A stretch of 27,413 nt of DNA from SG8-41 sp036555035 (GCA_036555035.1 DATBMB010000102.1:1-27413), one strand, 5' to 3'. Shown: positions 7,562-15,216, numbered from the stretch's first letter. The notes: generated by a model from the sequence alone, not told the origin. Numbers and translations are program-made.

Positions 7562-9037
7562 CTATGGACTCTTGGCGGCGGGTCGCGGCGCTTTCGCCGC
7601 CTCCTCGGGCTCGCCGTAGCTCTGCATCCTGCTGTAGAGCGTGGTGCGATGGATGCCGAGCATCTTCGCGGCCTGCGTCAGGTTGCCCTGCGTGATCATC
7701 AGCGCCGCCTCGATGTAGCCGCGCTCCCACTGCGCGAGCGTGTTGTCGAGGCTGAAGTTCTTGTGCAGCTGCAGGTGGCGCTTCGCGGCGTCCAGCACCA
7801 CCTTGAAATCCTGGCCGATCGCCAGTCCCGGAAGCTCGACTTCGAGACTCTCGAGGTCGAGCTCCGGCTGCAGCTCGGCGGCGGTCACGCGCCGGCCGGC
7901 GTGCTTGGTGGTGAGGCGGATCACGATGTTGCGCAGCTCCCGCGCGTTGCCCGGAAATCCGTAATCGAGCCAGGCGCGCATTGCGTCCGCGTCGAGATCG
8001 AAAGGGTTGACGCGCGCCTGGCGCGCGTAGAAATCGCGGTAGTGATCGAGCAGCACGCGCTTGTCGTCACCCAGGTCGCGCAGCGGCGGCACGTTGATGG
8101 TGAAAACCGACAGGCGGTGATAGAGATCGGCGCGAAAGCGGCCGCCGCGGATTTCCTGGCGCATGTCGCGGTTGGTGGCCGCGACCACCCGCGCGTTGGA
8201 GACGCGGCTCTGGGTCTCGCCGACGCGCTGGTATTCGCCGTTCTCCAGGACCCGCAGCAGCTTTGCCTGCAGCTCGAGCGGAAGCTCCCCGATCTCGTCG
8301 AGGAAAAGCGTGGAGTCCTTGGCGTCCTCGAAGTAGCCCGAGCGCGCGGTGGTCGCGCCGGTGAACGACCCCTTCGCGTAGCCGAACAGCGTGGGCTCCA
8401 CCAGGTTCGGCGAGATCGCCGCGCAGTTGAGCGCGAGGAACGGGTGCGCGGCGCGCTGGCTCGTGCGGTGGAGCGCGGTCGCGACGAGCTCCTTGCCGCT
8501 GCCGGACTCGCCTTCGATCAGCACCGGGAAGGGCGCGTTCGCGAATTGCGAGATCTGCTGCCGCAGCTTGTCGACGAGCAGATGCTTGCCGAGCAGCCCC
8601 ACATCCGCCGGCTCCCCGAGCTCGGCCTCGCGCACCTCGAGCGCGCGCAGCAGCAGCGCCTTCAGCGCGTCCGGCTCGCAGGGCTTGGCGACGAACTCGA
8701 TCGCGCCGAGCGTGCGGGCATGGCGGGCGTTGGCCTCGTCGTTCTGCCCCGAAAGCACCACGATCTTCAGGCCGGGCGAGTAGGCGATCAGCTCGCTGAT
8801 CAGCCGGAAACCCTCGTCGGGGCGGTGCGGGGTCGGCGGGAGCCCCAGATCGATCAACGCGAGCTGCGGCGCGTTGTCGAGCTGGCGCAACAGGCTCTTC
8901 ACCCGGCTGCGGGAATCCGCGACGTAGACGGTGAAGTCGCGGCTCAGGACGAAATTGAGCGTGTCCGTGATCAGCGGATCGTCGTCGACGATCAGCAGCT
9001 CCGGCTTGGCAGGCTCTCCCTGCTTCGGCTGCGACAC
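7562..9037 (-). CDS. Sigma-54-dependent response regulator (receiver-AAA-Fis HTH)
   Basis: NtrC-class activator, about 491 residues. The receiver domain has LLIVDDDP (14-21) and phosphoacceptor D63 (LALIDLGLP), followed by a short extra loop (PTPHRPDEG). The AAA+ domain has Walker A GESGSGKE (176-183), the sigma-54 contact loop as GSFTGA (223-228) instead of the usual GAFTGA, and LFLDEIGELPLELQAKLLRVLE. The Fis-type helix-turn-helix is NLTQAAKMLGIHRTTLYSRM. No ATG suits the N-terminus; GTG at 9037 and TTG at 9040 are adjacent candidates behind AGGAGAGG, 13 and 10 bases away. The frame is open up to 9109, but a likely promoter sits there. It probably controls the msh genes 52 bases downstream or other pilus genes; I found no -24/-12 sigma-54 promoter in that gap and no histidine kinase in the window. 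Confidence 0.93.
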   Translation of the reverse strand: MSQPKQGEPAKPELLIVDDDPLITDTLNFVLSRDFTVYVADSRSRVKSLLRQLDNAPQLALIDLGLPPTPHRPDEGFRLISELIAYSPGLKIVVLSGQNDEANARHARTLGAIEFVAKPCEPDALKALLLRALEVREAELGEPADVGLLGKHLLVDKLRQQISQFANAPFPVLIEGESGSGKELVATALHRTSQRAAHPFLALNCAAISPNLVEPTLFGYAKGSFTGATTARSGYFEDAKDSTLFLDEIGELPLELQAKLLRVLENGEYQRVGETQSRVSNARVVAATNRDMRQEIRGGRFRADLYHRLSVFTINVPPLRDLGDDKRVLLDHYRDFYARQARVNPFDLDADAMRAWLDYGFPGNARELRNIVIRLTTKHAGRRVTAAELQPELDLESLEVELPGLAIGQDFKVVLDAAKRHLQLHKNFSLDNTLAQWERGYIEAALMITQGNLTQAAKMLGIHRTTLYSRMQSYGEPEEAAKAPRPAAKSP

Positions 9038-9049
9038 CAAGTCAGTCAG

Positions 9050-9070
9050 TCCTCTCCTGGTCCTCTCCTG
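9050..9070 (-). repeat. Tandem duplication of an SD-like decamer ahead of the regulator
   Basis: The decamer TCCTCTCCTG occurs at 9050-9059 and again at 9061-9070 on the plus strand, so the regulator's leader reads CAGGAGAGGA twice, 11 bases apart. Only the proximal copy is at workable ribosome-binding distance from the start at 9037/9040. The distal copy could be a standby site or a simple slippage product. Confidence 0.6.
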
Positions 9071-9110
9071 CGCGATCCAACCAGCGTACCATGTCTTGCC
9101 CGCTAGCAAT

Positions 9111-9119
9111 TGTATAACA
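9111..9119 (-). promoter_or_regulatory. Possible extended -10 promoter of the sigma-54 regulator
   Basis: On the minus strand the sequence reads TGTTATACA, an extended -10 (TG-N-TATACA). No good -35 is visible, as is usual for extended -10 promoters. Transcription from about 9104 would leave a leader of some 65 bases before the start at 9037, which argues against starting the protein at 9109. Confidence 0.4.
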
Positions 9120-9149
9120 ACGGCTTATTACTGCCCGTGGCAGCCGGCT

Positions 9150-9869
9150 TCAATCCGCGATCACGGCGAGAAAGGCCTCCTCCAGGGTGGGGGTGCCCGT
9201 TTGCGCAATCAGCTCCGCCGGCGTGCCCGCGAAGCGCAGCCGGCCGGCATGCACCACGGCGAGGCGGTCACACAGGTCGGCCACATCGGCCAGCGTGTGC
9301 GAGGTGAAGAACACCGTCCGTTCGGAGCGGCGCAGCGCGGTGAGCTCGCGCTTGAGCAGCGCCCGGGCCTTGGGATCGAGCCCGCCGGTCGGCTCGTCGA
9401 GCACGTAGAGATCCTTGCCGGAAAGCAGGCATGCCGCGAGACCCAGCTTCTGGGTCATCCCCTTGGAATAGGCGCGCGCGGGGCGGTCGAGCGCGGTCGG
9501 CGCGAGGTCGAGGGCGAGAAAGACGCGCGCCACCTCGGCCTCGTCGTAGGGCGCTCGATAGAGCTCGAGCATGTACTGCAGGAAATCGCGCCCGGTGAGA
9601 TAGAACGGCGGGTTGAAGCGCTCCGGCAGATAAGCGACCCGCGCGCGCGCCGCGGTCGTCGCGTGCGGCACGGCAAAAATCTCGATCGTGCCGCCGTCGG
9701 TGTCGCAGAAATCGAGCAGGCACTTGATCAACGTGGTCTTGCCGGCGCCGTTGACGCCGACCAGCGCGAAGAACTCCCCGCGCCGCACCTCCAGCGAGAA
9801 CTCGCCCACCACCGGCACGCCGGCGTAGCGTTTTTCCACCTGCGCAAAACGTAACGCGATCTCGCCCAT
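9150..9869 (-). CDS. ABC transporter ATP-binding subunit (ABC-2/NosF-like), no permease adjacent
   Basis: A 239-residue ABC ATPase. Walker A is GVNGAGKT (38-45), a Q-loop region follows (VAYLPERFNPPFYLTGRDF, where Gln is replaced by Pro-Glu as in many ABC-2 exporters), the signature is YSKGMTQK (134-141) in place of LSGGQ, Walker B is LYVLDEP (154-160) and the H-loop His is H191 (FFTSHTLADV). The C-terminus TPTLEEAFLAVIAD is typical of ABC-2 export ATPases. These ATPases normally pair with a membrane permease, but none is encoded on either side: downstream is the sigma-54 regulator and upstream the divergent mla operon. The substrate therefore cannot be named. Start is an ATG with no strong ribosome site. 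The family is certain, the role unknown. Confidence 0.88.
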   Translation of the reverse strand: MGEIALRFAQVEKRYAGVPVVGEFSLEVRRGEFFALVGVNGAGKTTLIKCLLDFCDTDGGTIEIFAVPHATTAARARVAYLPERFNPPFYLTGRDFLQYMLELYRAPYDEAEVARVFLALDLAPTALDRPARAYSKGMTQKLGLAACLLSGKDLYVLDEPTGGLDPKARALLKRELTALRRSERTVFFTSHTLADVADLCDRLAVVHAGRLRFAGTPAELIAQTGTPTLEEAFLAVIAD

Positions 9870-9952
9870 AGCGGGGCACTAAATTATCCGAAAGCGCGAG
9901 TCGTCACAACTTGGTTTAAAATCAACGACCCTTTTCTCCCCGCGCCCGCGCG
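9870..9952. promoter_or_regulatory. Divergent promoter region between the ABC ATPase and the mla operon
   Basis: This 83-base, locally AT-richer spacer separates two divergent genes and must hold both promoters. On the minus strand GATAAT (9883-9888) lies 15 bases after TTGTGA (9904-9909), a short spacing. On the plus strand TAAAAT (9917-9922) is a possible -10 for mlaF without a recognisable -35. The minus -35 candidate lies within about 8 bases of the plus -10, so the two promoters may compete. Confidence 0.45.
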
Positions 9953-10759
9953 ATGGAAAACCTCGTTGAAATCAAGGACGTCAACTTCGCGTACGACGTC
10001 CGCCCGGTGCTGAAGGGCATCAACATGAGCATGCCGCGCGGCAGGATCGTGGCGATCATGGGGCTCTCCGGATGCGGGAAAACGACGCTGCTGCGCATGA
10101 TCGGGGGCGCGTTGAGGCCACGAACCGGCACGGTGACGGTCGCCGGCCGCGTCATGAATCAGCTGGATGAGGACGCGCGCTACCGGATGCGGCGCAGGAT
10201 GGGCATGCTCTACCAGTTCGGGGCCCTCTTCACCGATATCTCGGTGTTCGAGAACGTGGCGTTCCAGATCCGCGAGCATACCGATCTGCCGGAAGCCATG
10301 ATCCAGGATCTCGTGCTCATGAAATTGAACGCCGTGGGGCTGCGCGGCGCGCAGCACCTGATGCCCGCCGAGCTCTCGGGCGGCATGGCGCGGCGCGTGG
10401 CGCTCGCGCGCGCGATCGCGCTCGACCCCATGCTCATCATGTACGACGAGCCGTTCACCGGGCTCGACCCGATCTCGATGGGCGTCATCAGCAATTTGGT
10501 GCGGCGGCTGAACGACGCGCTGGGCGCGACCTCGATCGTGGTGACGCACGATGTGCAGGAGTCGCTCAAGATCGTCGACTACATCTACTTCATGTCGGAC
10601 GGGGTGGTCGTCGCGCAGGGCACGCCGGACGAGATCCGCAATTCCAGCGCGCCTTTCGTGCACCAGTTCGTGTGGGGCGAGATGGACGGCCCCATGCCGT
10701 TCCACTACCCGGGCGCGCCGTATTCTGCGGACCTGGAGCTGGAGCCCGCCGGTGGCTGA
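9953..10759 (+). CDS. mlaF: MlaF, ATPase of the Mla phospholipid transporter
   Basis: Cytoplasmic ATPase of the MlaFEDB complex, which moves phospholipids between inner membrane and periplasmic MlaC to maintain outer-membrane lipid asymmetry. The 268 residues show Walker A GLSGCGKT (37-44), the Q-loop MLYQFGALFTDISVFENV, signature LSGGM (141-145) with ARRVALARAI, Walker B LIMYDEP (161-167), D-loop FTGLDP and the H-loop VVTHD. GALFTD is characteristic of MlaF. It is the first gene of the block mlaFEDCB-ibaG-murA and overlaps mlaE by 8 bases. The ATG has little upstream ribosome-site signal. Confidence 0.96.
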   Translation: MENLVEIKDVNFAYDVRPVLKGINMSMPRGRIVAIMGLSGCGKTTLLRMIGGALRPRTGTVTVAGRVMNQLDEDARYRMRRRMGMLYQFGALFTDISVFENVAFQIREHTDLPEAMIQDLVLMKLNAVGLRGAQHLMPAELSGGMARRVALARAIALDPMLIMYDEPFTGLDPISMGVISNLVRRLNDALGATSIVVTHDVQESLKIVDYIYFMSDGVVVAQGTPDEIRNSSAPFVHQFVWGEMDGPMPFHYPGAPYSADLELEPAGG

Positions 10760-11549
10760 GCACGTCCGCAAGGGCCTGCGCATCGTCGGCCACCGTGTCA
10801 TCAACGGCATCTGGCGGCTCGGCTACGCCACCCGCTTCTTCCTGTTCACGCTCGCGCGCTCGGCCACGAGCTTCCGCCGCTTCCGCGAGCTCACGTTCCG
10901 GGAGATCTACTTCGCGGGGGTGCTCTCGCTCATCATCATCATCGTGTCGGGCCTGTTCGTAGGCATGGTGCTGGCATTGCAGGGCTACGAGACGCTCCAG
11001 AAGTACGGCTCCGCGGAGGCGGTCGGCACGCTGGTCGCGCTCTCGCTCACCCGCGAGTTGGGCCCCGTGGTGTCCGCGCTGCTGTTCGCGAGCCGGGCCG
11101 GCTCGGCAATGACGGCCGAGATCGGGCTCATGAAGGCGACCGAGCAGATCTCCGCGATGGAGATGATGGCGGTCGACCCGGTCGCGCGCGTCATCGGGCC
11201 GCGCTTCTGGGGAGGCGTGCTCTCGATGCCGCTGCTCGCCGCGATGTTCAGCGCGGTGGGCGTCTTCGGCGGCTACCTCATCGCGGTGGTGGTCATCGGC
11301 GTGGACGAAGGGGCGTTCTGGTCGCAGATGCAGAACAACGTGGATTTCAGGCAGGATATCGTGAACGGCGTGATCAAGAGCGTGGTGTTCGGCGTCGCGG
11401 TCACCGCGATCGCGCTGTTCGAAGGCTACGACGCGCCCCCGACCGCCGAGGGCGTTTCCGGTGCCACGACGCGCACCGTCGTCACATCTTCGCTTGCGAT
11501 ACTGGGACTCGACTTCGTACTCACCGCTTTCATGTTCAAGGGGATCTAG
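10752..11549 (+). CDS. mlaE: MlaE, permease of the Mla phospholipid transporter
   Basis: Inner-membrane permease of the MlaFEDB complex, 265 residues. The GTG at 10752 is chosen because it has GGAG 7 bases upstream inside the end of mlaF and gives the expected length; the open frame extends further left only as a shadow of mlaF. An N-terminal amphipathic segment (IVGHRVINGIWRLGYATRFF) precedes membrane helices such as FAGVLSLIIIIVSGLFVGMV and MPLLAAMFSAVGVFGGYLIA. LTRELGPVVSALLFASRAGSAMTAEIG is the conserved cytoplasmic loop of the MlaE family that contacts the ATPase. It overlaps mlaF by 8 bases and is followed 3 bases later by mlaD, implying tight coupling of complex subunits. Confidence 0.96.
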   Translation: MAEHVRKGLRIVGHRVINGIWRLGYATRFFLFTLARSATSFRRFRELTFREIYFAGVLSLIIIIVSGLFVGMVLALQGYETLQKYGSAEAVGTLVALSLTRELGPVVSALLFASRAGSAMTAEIGLMKATEQISAMEMMAVDPVARVIGPRFWGGVLSMPLLAAMFSAVGVFGGYLIAVVVIGVDEGAFWSQMQNNVDFRQDIVNGVIKSVVFGVAVTAIALFEGYDAPPTAEGVSGATTRTVVTSSLAILGLDFVLTAFMFKGI

Positions 11550-11552
11550 ATC

Positions 11553-12023
11553 ATGGACCGGACGCTTCTCGACCTGTGGGTCGGCATCTTCGTCGCCGGC
11601 GGGATCGCGGCGCTTTTCGTGCTGGCCCTGAAGGTGGGCAACGCCAGCACGACGTTCAATACCGGGGCGACCTACCGCGTCATCGCCGAGTTCGACAACA
11701 TCGGCGGCCTCAAGGTGCGCGCCCCGGTCAAGAGCGCGGGCGTGGTGGTGGGGCGGGTGGACGACATCCAGTTCGACGGCAAGCGCTTCACCGCGCGCGT
11801 GGTGATGAACGTCGACAAGCGCTACGAGTTTCCGAAGGATACCTCGGTGTCCATCCTCACCTCGGGCCTGCTCGGCGAGCAGTACGTGGGGATGGAGGCG
11901 GGCGGCGACAGCGACATGTTGCGGGACGGCGACACGGTGAAGCTGACCCAGTCCGCGGTGGTGCTGGAGAAGCTGATCGGCCAATTTCTCTACAACAAAG
12001 CCGCGGAAGGCGTGTCAAAGTAG
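11553..12023 (+). CDS. mlaD: MlaD, MCE-domain substrate-binding subunit
   Basis: Inner-membrane-anchored MCE protein that forms a hexameric ring on the periplasmic face of MlaFE and handles lipids with MlaC. The 156 residues have one N-terminal helix (LWVGIFVAGGIAALFVLALKVG) and then a single MCE domain: YRVIAEFDNIGGLKVRAPVK, SAGVVVGRVDDIQFD and SILTSGLLGEQYVGM. This is somewhat shorter than E. coli MlaD (183 residues), mostly in the C-terminal tail; the hydrophobic pore segment AVVLEKLIGQFLYN is present near the end. It starts 3 bases after mlaE. Confidence 0.95.
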   Translation: MDRTLLDLWVGIFVAGGIAALFVLALKVGNASTTFNTGATYRVIAEFDNIGGLKVRAPVKSAGVVVGRVDDIQFDGKRFTARVVMNVDKRYEFPKDTSVSILTSGLLGEQYVGMEAGGDSDMLRDGDTVKLTQSAVVLEKLIGQFLYNKAAEGVSK

Positions 12024-12046
12024 GACCGACTGGCTACGGAGGCGAC

Positions 12047-12667
12047 ATGACAAGGCGACTGCTGATCGGATTGATGGCGGCATTGTGCGCCGCGGCCGTG
12101 CCGACGGCTGCCCAGAGCATGACCTCGCCGGACGCGCTGGCGAAGAGCGTGACCGAGGAAGTGCTGGCGGTGCTGCGCACGGACCAGGACATCCGGTCCG
12201 GCAACCAGAAGAAGGTGATCGATCTCGTCGAGAAGAAGGTGCTGCCGCACTTCAACTTCGTGCGCATGACGCAGCTCGCCGTGGGCCGGCACTGGCGCGA
12301 TGCGAGCCCCGAGCAGCGCAAGCAGCTGGTGGAAGAGTTCCGGACGCTGCTGGTGCAGACCTACGCCGCGACGTTGACGGCCTACCGCGACCAGTCGATC
12401 GAGATCCGGCCGCTGCGCATGCAGCCCGATGATACGGACGTGGTGGTACGATCGCTGATCAACCAGTCCGGCGGCAAGCCCGTCACCGTGGACTACAAGA
12501 TGAACAAGAGCGACACCGGGTGGAAGGTGTACGACGTCGTGGTGGGCGATCTGAGCCTGGTGCAGAGCTATCGCGGGAGCTTCAACACCGAAGTGCAAAA
12601 AGGCGGCATCAACGGCCTGGTGAAGACGCTTGCCGAGAAGAACAAGCAGCTCGTCTCCCGGCAATGA
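12047..12667 (+). CDS. mlaC: MlaC, periplasmic phospholipid shuttle
   Basis: Soluble periplasmic carrier (Ttg2D family) that moves phospholipids between the outer-membrane MlaA-porin complex and MlaFEDB. The 206 residues start with a Sec signal peptide (MTRRLLIGLMAALCAAAV, cleavage probably near AAQS). The start ATG has a strong GGAGG 4 bases upstream; the frame upstream is only a shadow of mlaD. Family features include VLPHFNFVRMTQLAVGRHWR, FRTLLVQTYAATLTAYRDQ, VDYKMNKSDTGWKVYDVVV and LVQSYRGSFNTEVQKGGING. It overlaps mlaB by 4 bases (ATGA). MlaA is not encoded in this window. Confidence 0.95.
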   Translation: MTRRLLIGLMAALCAAAVPTAAQSMTSPDALAKSVTEEVLAVLRTDQDIRSGNQKKVIDLVEKKVLPHFNFVRMTQLAVGRHWRDASPEQRKQLVEEFRTLLVQTYAATLTAYRDQSIEIRPLRMQPDDTDVVVRSLINQSGGKPVTVDYKMNKSDTGWKVYDVVVGDLSLVQSYRGSFNTEVQKGGINGLVKTLAEKNKQLVSRQ

Positions 12668-12945
12668 TCGTCTGCAACGCGGATCTCTGCACCGTGCAGG
12701 GACCGGTCACCGCGGAGAACGTCGTGTCCCTGCTGGCGCAGGGCGCGCAGCAATTCACTGCACCGCGCGTGACGGTCGATCTCTCGGGCGTCACGGAGGT
12801 GGACTCCTCGGCGCTGAGCCTGCTCCTCGAGTGGCGGCGCGAAGCGGCCCGCAACGGCCGCGAGGTTCGCTACCGCAACCTCCCGGCCAGCATGAAGAGC
12901 CTTGCCGAGCTCTACGGCGTCACGGAGTTGCTCGGTCAGCCGTAA
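12664..12945 (+). CDS. mlaB: MlaB, STAS-domain regulatory subunit of the Mla transporter
   Basis: Small cytoplasmic STAS protein, 93 residues, that binds MlaF and is needed for assembly and activity of the transporter. The ATG overlaps the mlaC stop (ATGA). The STAS fold is recognisable in VTVDLSGVTEVDSSALSLLL, the loop that carries the functional Ser/Thr in this family (here Ser-Ser), preceded by a short strand-rich half (CTVQGPVTAENVVSLL). The sequence is weakly conserved overall, but length, motif and position directly after mlaC make the call firm. A 61-base spacer without a clear signal separates it from ibaG. Confidence 0.92.
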   Translation: MIVCNADLCTVQGPVTAENVVSLLAQGAQQFTAPRVTVDLSGVTEVDSSALSLLLEWRREAARNGREVRYRNLPASMKSLAELYGVTELLGQP

Positions 12946-13006
12946 CCAACGGCTGGGCACCCCCGGGCTGACGCCGCGCACTCGAACCGTTGACCGCCTG
13001 GCACAC

Positions 13007-13249
13007 ATGATCGACCCCGGGGAAATCAAGCGCTGGATCGAGGAGGGGCTCGCGTGCGAGCACGCGGAGGTGCAGGGCGACGGGCACCACTTCGAGGCGG
13101 TGATCGTGAGCCCCGCGTTCCGCGGACGCTCGCGCGTGCAGCGACACCAGCAGGTGTACGCGGCGCTGGGGGCGCGCATGGGCGCGGAGATCCACGCGCT
13201 CTCGATGCAGACGCTGACGCCCGAGGAATGGGCGGAGAGGGGCCGCTAG
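13007..13249 (+). CDS. ibaG: IbaG-like BolA-family protein
   Basis: An 80-residue BolA-family protein. Members bind [2Fe-2S] clusters together with monothiol glutaredoxins, and E. coli IbaG (YrbA) sits in exactly this position between mlaB and murA. BolA features are the N-terminal IKRWIEEGLACEHAEVQGDG, the strand HHFEAVIVSPAFRGRSRVQRHQQVYAAL with the conserved RH-x2-VY region, and the short C-terminal helix ending in TPEEWAERG. ATG at 13007 is used because it opens directly into the domain; the longer frame upstream runs over mlaB. It is 5 bases before murA, so probably co-transcribed. Confidence 0.9.
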   Translation: MIDPGEIKRWIEEGLACEHAEVQGDGHHFEAVIVSPAFRGRSRVQRHQQVYAALGARMGAEIHALSMQTLTPEEWAERGR

Positions 13250-13254
13250 GCGGG

Positions 13255-14508
13255 ATGGACAAGCTCGTCATCGAGGGAGGCGTGCCGCTGGGGGGCGAGA
13301 TCGCCGTATCCGGCGCCAAGAACGCGGCGCTGCCGATCCTCACCGCCGCGCTCCTCACCGCGGAGCCCCTCAACGTTTCCAATGTGCCGCATCTGCGGGA
13401 TGTGACGACGATGCTCAACCTGCTCGCGCAGATGGGCATCCGGGTGTCGATGGACGAAAAGCTCGGCGTGGAGCTCTCGTCCGCCCGCATTTCGGAGCCG
13501 GTCGCGCCCTACGAGCTGGTGAAGACCATGCGCGCCTCGGTGCTGGTGCTGGGGCCGCTCACGGCGCGCTGCGGGGAGGCGCGCGTGTCGCTTCCCGGCG
13601 GCTGCGCGATCGGACTGCGGCCGGTGGATCAGCACTTGAAGGGCCTGGAAGCCATGGGCGCCGAGGTGGCGATCGAGCACGGCTACATCTCGGTGCGCGC
13701 GAGGGAGCTGCGCGGCGCCCGCATCTGCATGGACCTCGTCACCGTCACCGGCACCGAGAACCTCATGATGGCGGCCACCCTCGCGAGGGGCACGACGGTG
13801 ATCGAGAACGCCGCGCGCGAGCCCGAGGTGGTGGATCTCGCCCAGTGCCTGAACGCCATGGGCGCGCGCGTGCGGGGCGCGGGCAGCGACGTCATCACGA
13901 TCGAGGGCGTCGAGCGGCTCCACGGCGCGCGCCACCGCGTGATGCCGGACCGCATCGAGACCGGCACCTATCTCGCGGCGGCCGCGGCGACCGGCGGCAG
14001 CATCCGCCTCTCCGGCGTGCGGCCGGATATCCTCGATGCGGTGCTCGAGAAGCTGCGCGAGGCGGGAGCGGGAATCACGGCCGGGCCGGACTGGATTGCG
14101 CTCGAGACCAACGGCGCGCTCGAGGCGGTCAACGTGCGCACGGCGCCGTACCCGGCGTTTCCCACCGACATGCAGGCGCAGTTCCTGGCGCTCGACAGCG
14201 TCGCGCGCGGCACCGCGCGCGTGACCGAGACCGTGTTCGAGAACCGCTTCATGCACGTGCAGGAGCTGAAGCGCCTCGGCGCCGACATCGAGGTCGAGGG
14301 CAACACCGCGGTGGTGAAGGGGGTCGGCCATCTCGATGGCGCGACCGTGATGGCGACGGATCTGCGCGCCTCCGCGAGCCTGGTGCTGGCCGGGCTCATC
14401 GCGCGCGGCACGACCACGGTGGAGCGCGTCTACCACCTCGACCGTGGCTACGAGCGAATCGAGGAGAAACTCTCGCGACTGGGCGCGCGCATCAAGCGCG
14501 TGCGCTGA
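13255..14508 (+). CDS. murA: UDP-N-acetylglucosamine 1-carboxyvinyltransferase (MurA)
   Basis: Catalyses the first committed step of peptidoglycan synthesis, transfer of enolpyruvate from PEP to UDP-GlcNAc, in the cytoplasm. The 417 residues match the usual length. Landmarks are VSGAKNAALPIL near the N-terminus (with the catalytic Lys of KNAALP), the active-site loop LPGGCAIGLRPVDQH with C117 (Cys rather than the Asp found in fosfomycin-resistant enzymes), GTENLMMAA, PDRIETGTYLAAA, YPAFPTDMQAQF, and the C-terminal DLRASASLVLAGLIA and YHLDRGYERIEEKL. It ends 72 bases before hisG; I see no terminator in that spacer but do see a promoter. Confidence 0.98.
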   Translation: MDKLVIEGGVPLGGEIAVSGAKNAALPILTAALLTAEPLNVSNVPHLRDVTTMLNLLAQMGIRVSMDEKLGVELSSARISEPVAPYELVKTMRASVLVLGPLTARCGEARVSLPGGCAIGLRPVDQHLKGLEAMGAEVAIEHGYISVRARELRGARICMDLVTVTGTENLMMAATLARGTTVIENAAREPEVVDLAQCLNAMGARVRGAGSDVITIEGVERLHGARHRVMPDRIETGTYLAAAAATGGSIRLSGVRPDILDAVLEKLREAGAGITAGPDWIALETNGALEAVNVRTAPYPAFPTDMQAQFLALDSVARGTARVTETVFENRFMHVQELKRLGADIEVEGNTAVVKGVGHLDGATVMATDLRASASLVLAGLIARGTTTVERVYHLDRGYERIEEKLSRLGARIKRVR

Positions 14509-14542
14509 CGTGTTACTGGCGGCTAATTTATTGTTTTTGCTG

Positions 14543-14548
14543 TAGAAT
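14543..14548 (+). promoter_or_regulatory. Possible -10 box of the hisG promoter
   Basis: In the AT-rich spacer between murA and hisG the sequence GCTGTAGAATGC holds TAGAAT, a five-of-six match to the sigma-70 -10. Transcription would start near 14555, about 26 bases before the hisG GTG. No convincing -35 is visible at 16-18 bases. The same TGTAGAAT string precedes hisI and, as TGTGTAGAAT, petA. Confidence 0.45.
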
Positions 14549-14580
14549 GCCGCCCTCGCCGACGCCACCGGGTTGCTGAC

Positions 14581-15216
14581 GTGATCACCATCGCCCTGTC
14601 CAGGGGCCGCATCTACGACCAGACCGCGCCGCTCCTGAAAAGCGCGGGGATCGTCGCGCGCGACGATCCGGAGCGCTCGCGCAAGCTCATCCTGCGCACC
14701 AACCGGCCCGACGTGCGGCTCATCATCGTGCGCGCGACTGACGTGCCGACATACGTCCAGTACGGCGCTGCCGATCTCGGCGTCGCCGGCAAGGACGTGC
14801 TGGACGAGAACGGCGGGCAGGGGATCTACCAGCCGCTCGACCTCGGGATCGCCCGCTGCCGGATGGTGGTCGCGGTGCCCGCGGGATTCGATTACCGGCG
14901 CGCGGTGCGCCAGGGCGCGCGCCTGCGCGTTGCCACCAAGTACGTGCAGACCGCGCGCGAGCACTTCGCCGCGAAGGGCGTGCACGTCGATCTGATCAAG
15001 CTCTACGGCTCGATGGAGCTGGCGCCCCTGACCGGGCTGGCGGACGCGATCGTGGACCTCGTGGACACGGGCGGCACGCTCCGCGCCAACCGGCTGAAGG
15101 CGGTGGAGGAAATCGCGCCGGTCAGCGCGCGCCTGATCGTCAACCAGGCGGCGCTCAAATTGAAGCGCGCCGCGATCCAGCCGCTGCTCCAGGCCTTCGC
15201 GCGGGCGGCGCGATGA
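14581..15216 (+). CDS. hisG: ATP phosphoribosyltransferase catalytic subunit, short form (HisG_S)
   Basis: First enzyme of histidine synthesis, condensing ATP with PRPP. At 211 residues it is the short form, lacking the C-terminal histidine-sensing domain of the long enzyme. Short HisG works only as a hetero-octamer with the HisRS-like regulatory subunit HisZ, which is not in this window. Motifs: ITIALSRGRIYDQTAPLL at the N-terminus, ATDVPTYVQYGAADLGVAGKD, the PRPP-binding loop (DAIVDLVDTGGTLRANRL) and RLIVNQAALK. Start is a GTG following a short leader. It overlaps hisD by 4 bases (ATGA), so HisG and HisD are translationally coupled. Confidence 0.97.
   Translation: MITIALSRGRIYDQTAPLLKSAGIVARDDPERSRKLILRTNRPDVRLIIVRATDVPTYVQYGAADLGVAGKDVLDENGGQGIYQPLDLGIARCRMVVAVPAGFDYRRAVRQGARLRVATKYVQTAREHFAAKGVHVDLIKLYGSMELAPLTGLADAIVDLVDTGGTLRANRLKAVEEIAPVSARLIVNQAALKLKRAAIQPLLQAFARAAR

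Noticed and set aside
9037..9109. Longer N-terminus for the sigma-54 regulator from a TTG at 9109
   Set aside because: That codon lies beside the likely -10 box, and the extra residues precede the receiver domain without family resemblance.
9953..13249. Absence of mlaA from the mla block as an anomaly
   Set aside because: mlaA is also unlinked in E. coli, where mlaFEDCB-ibaG-murA has the same order, so this is ordinary.
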